This document shows positions 14,231 through 14,991 of a DNA stretch of 14,991 bases, piece by piece. A program made the translations under genes and the position numbers. The DNA is from Hellea sp964472905 (GTDB taxonomy: Bacteria > Pseudomonadota > Alphaproteobacteria > Caulobacterales > Maricaulaceae). A model generated the notes under the pieces. That model had not been told where the DNA came from and searched no databases. It saw only the letters and a program-made list of their open reading frames with translations. The stretch spans positions 1-14,991 of the forward strand of contig CAYYMI010000056.1 in assembly GCA_964472905.1 (NCBI GenBank). The letters are read 5' to 3'. Numbering within the stretch: position 1 is the first letter of the stretch; each line of letters starts with the position of its first letter.

Positions 14231-14620
14231 TTAACCAGAGATTTTGAACTCAGCGACGAAAGGCGAACGCTCTTTTTGTTGAGTTTCGGTGATAGCTCTT
14301 TGCAAATTTGCGCAGTCTTGCATAACTTGCCTGACCCTTTGGTTCATGAAAACCAGACGCTCGGTAATGAGTTGGAGTTTAATGTTTTCTATTTCAGTCG
14401 ATAAAAGCTGATTTTCTTGCATTAAATTTTTGACAACACTCTGGTCATATTCAACCGCTTTAATACGAGTTTCTAATTTCTCAATCACAACAAGAACAGA
14501 AAAGAGATCAGGCTTAACGTCAAACAAAGCCGTTTTGCACGCAGAGATCATTTCATTGGCATCATCAATAGAAAATTCAGGTTCATAATGAATTTGATGT
14601 ATATTAGAATGGGGCAACAT
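14231..14620 (-). CDS. Small coiled-coil protein of unknown function
   Basis: I do not recognise this 129-residue protein. It has no signal peptide, membrane helix or cysteine-rich motif; its single cysteines are in SACKT and DCANL. From about residue 20 to 118 it is predicted mostly helical with heptad-like spacing of Leu, Ile and Val (for example SVLVVIEKLETRIKAVEY and LLSTEIENIKLQLITERL), suggesting a dimeric coiled coil. The start ATG at 14620 has only a weak purine stretch upstream, but a candidate promoter lies about 30 bases before it. It is the first gene of the minus-strand cluster that continues with the HI0933-type flavoprotein. Its sequence is more AT-rich than the rest. It is judged real because of its position, promoter and regular helix pattern. 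Confidence 0.65.
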   Translation of the reverse strand: MLPHSNIHQIHYEPEFSIDDANEMISACKTALFDVKPDLFSVLVVIEKLETRIKAVEYDQSVVKNLMQENQLLSTEIENIKLQLITERLVFMNQRVRQVMQDCANLQRAITETQQKERSPFVAEFKISG

Positions 14621-14650
14621 GGTTTGGATCTAATCAAAACAACCTAAAAT

Positions 14651-14656
14651 AGTATA
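14651..14656 (-). promoter_or_regulatory. Promoter -10 candidate for the minus-strand cluster
   Basis: TATACT on the minus strand (14656-14651) matches the -10 consensus at five of six positions and lies about 30 bases before the start of the coiled-coil gene. The best -35, TTCAAA, is only 15 bases upstream, so the -35 is weak. The surrounding sequence is very AT-rich. Confidence 0.4.
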
Positions 14657-14830
14657 AACTTATGTTAATAGTTTGAATTATTTAGAAATTATTGGGGTAA
14701 CAATATTTTTTGTTCTCAATTGCACCCGAGTTGCCACCGTCATGATACTTGCCTAGTTTCTTAATAAGCTATTGCGAGTAACGCTCGCCATTTTTCTGAA
14801 ATAAAAGGCAAGATTGCCGCGTATTTACGA

Positions 14831-14859
14831 TTGACGGAGGGGGGGTATGTGGCTAAACC
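14831..14859 (+). promoter_or_regulatory. Promoter candidate for tRNA-Asp
   Basis: TTGACG (14831-14836) matches the -35 at five of six positions, and TAAACC (14854-14859) after 17 bases is a fair -10. The sequence after the -10 is CCGCTC, a GC-rich discriminator as usual for stable RNA genes under stringent control. The tRNA begins 15 bases after the -10. Confidence 0.5.
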
Positions 14860-14873
14860 CCGCTCACATCTTA

Positions 14874-14950
<77 letters not shown>

Positions 14951-14991
14951 TTTTTTCGGAATGGTATATAAGAATTCTAAAATATATGAAT

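Noticed and set aside
14774..14795. GCGAG/CTCGC hairpin followed by CA and five T
   Set aside because: It has terminator shape on the plus strand, but no plus-strand gene lies upstream to be terminated and the stem is only five pairs.

Overview
The window looks like chromosomal DNA of an alphaproteobacterium of intermediate GC. A marine Hyphomonadales/Caulobacterales-type organism would fit, but no rRNA or other decisive marker is present and the assignment is inferred from gene types and from alphaproteobacterial-style palindromic repeats. A run of ten N at 561-570 shows that it comes from a scaffolded draft assembly. No prophage, integrase, transposase, CRISPR array or defence cassette was found.

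Plus-strand left part (1-4375): an ABC-F ATPase (YheS/Uup type), a small two-helix membrane protein of DUF3592 type with more AT-rich sequence than its neighbours, then a 400-base spacer holding palindromic repeats and two copies of one promoter-like sequence, then a membrane-anchored stand-alone glutamate-synthase-like FMN/Fe-S protein. A 726-base stretch without a recognisable gene follows (4376-5101). It holds one more palindromic repeat and a nested stem structure.

Middle (5102-8470): the translation factor YebC on the minus strand is divergent from a membrane-anchored SRPBCC protein on the plus strand, with candidate promoters for both in the 133 bases between them. The SRPBCC gene converges on a large minus-strand gene whose product has a TonB-like N-terminus (membrane anchor, Pro/Glu linker), a very long Arg/Glu-rich helix and a C-terminal region that is not the usual TonB domain.

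Right part (8730-14620): a minus-strand cluster read 14620 to 8730. It runs small coiled-coil protein, HI0933/YhiN-type flavoprotein, PxpA, PxpB, PxpC and a fused PabB-PabC. PxpA/B/C and PabBC overlap end to start (11, 4 and 1 bases), so 5-oxoproline salvage to glutamate appears translationally coupled to p-aminobenzoate (folate) synthesis. A tRNA-Asp(GTC) with its own promoter closes the window on the plus strand.

The best candidates for something less ordinary are the TonB-like protein with the long charged helix, the duplicated promoter around covarying hairpin repeats upstream of the glutamate-synthase-like gene, the unexplained 4376-5101 region, and the pxp-pabBC coupling. I see no clear sign of a wholly new system.
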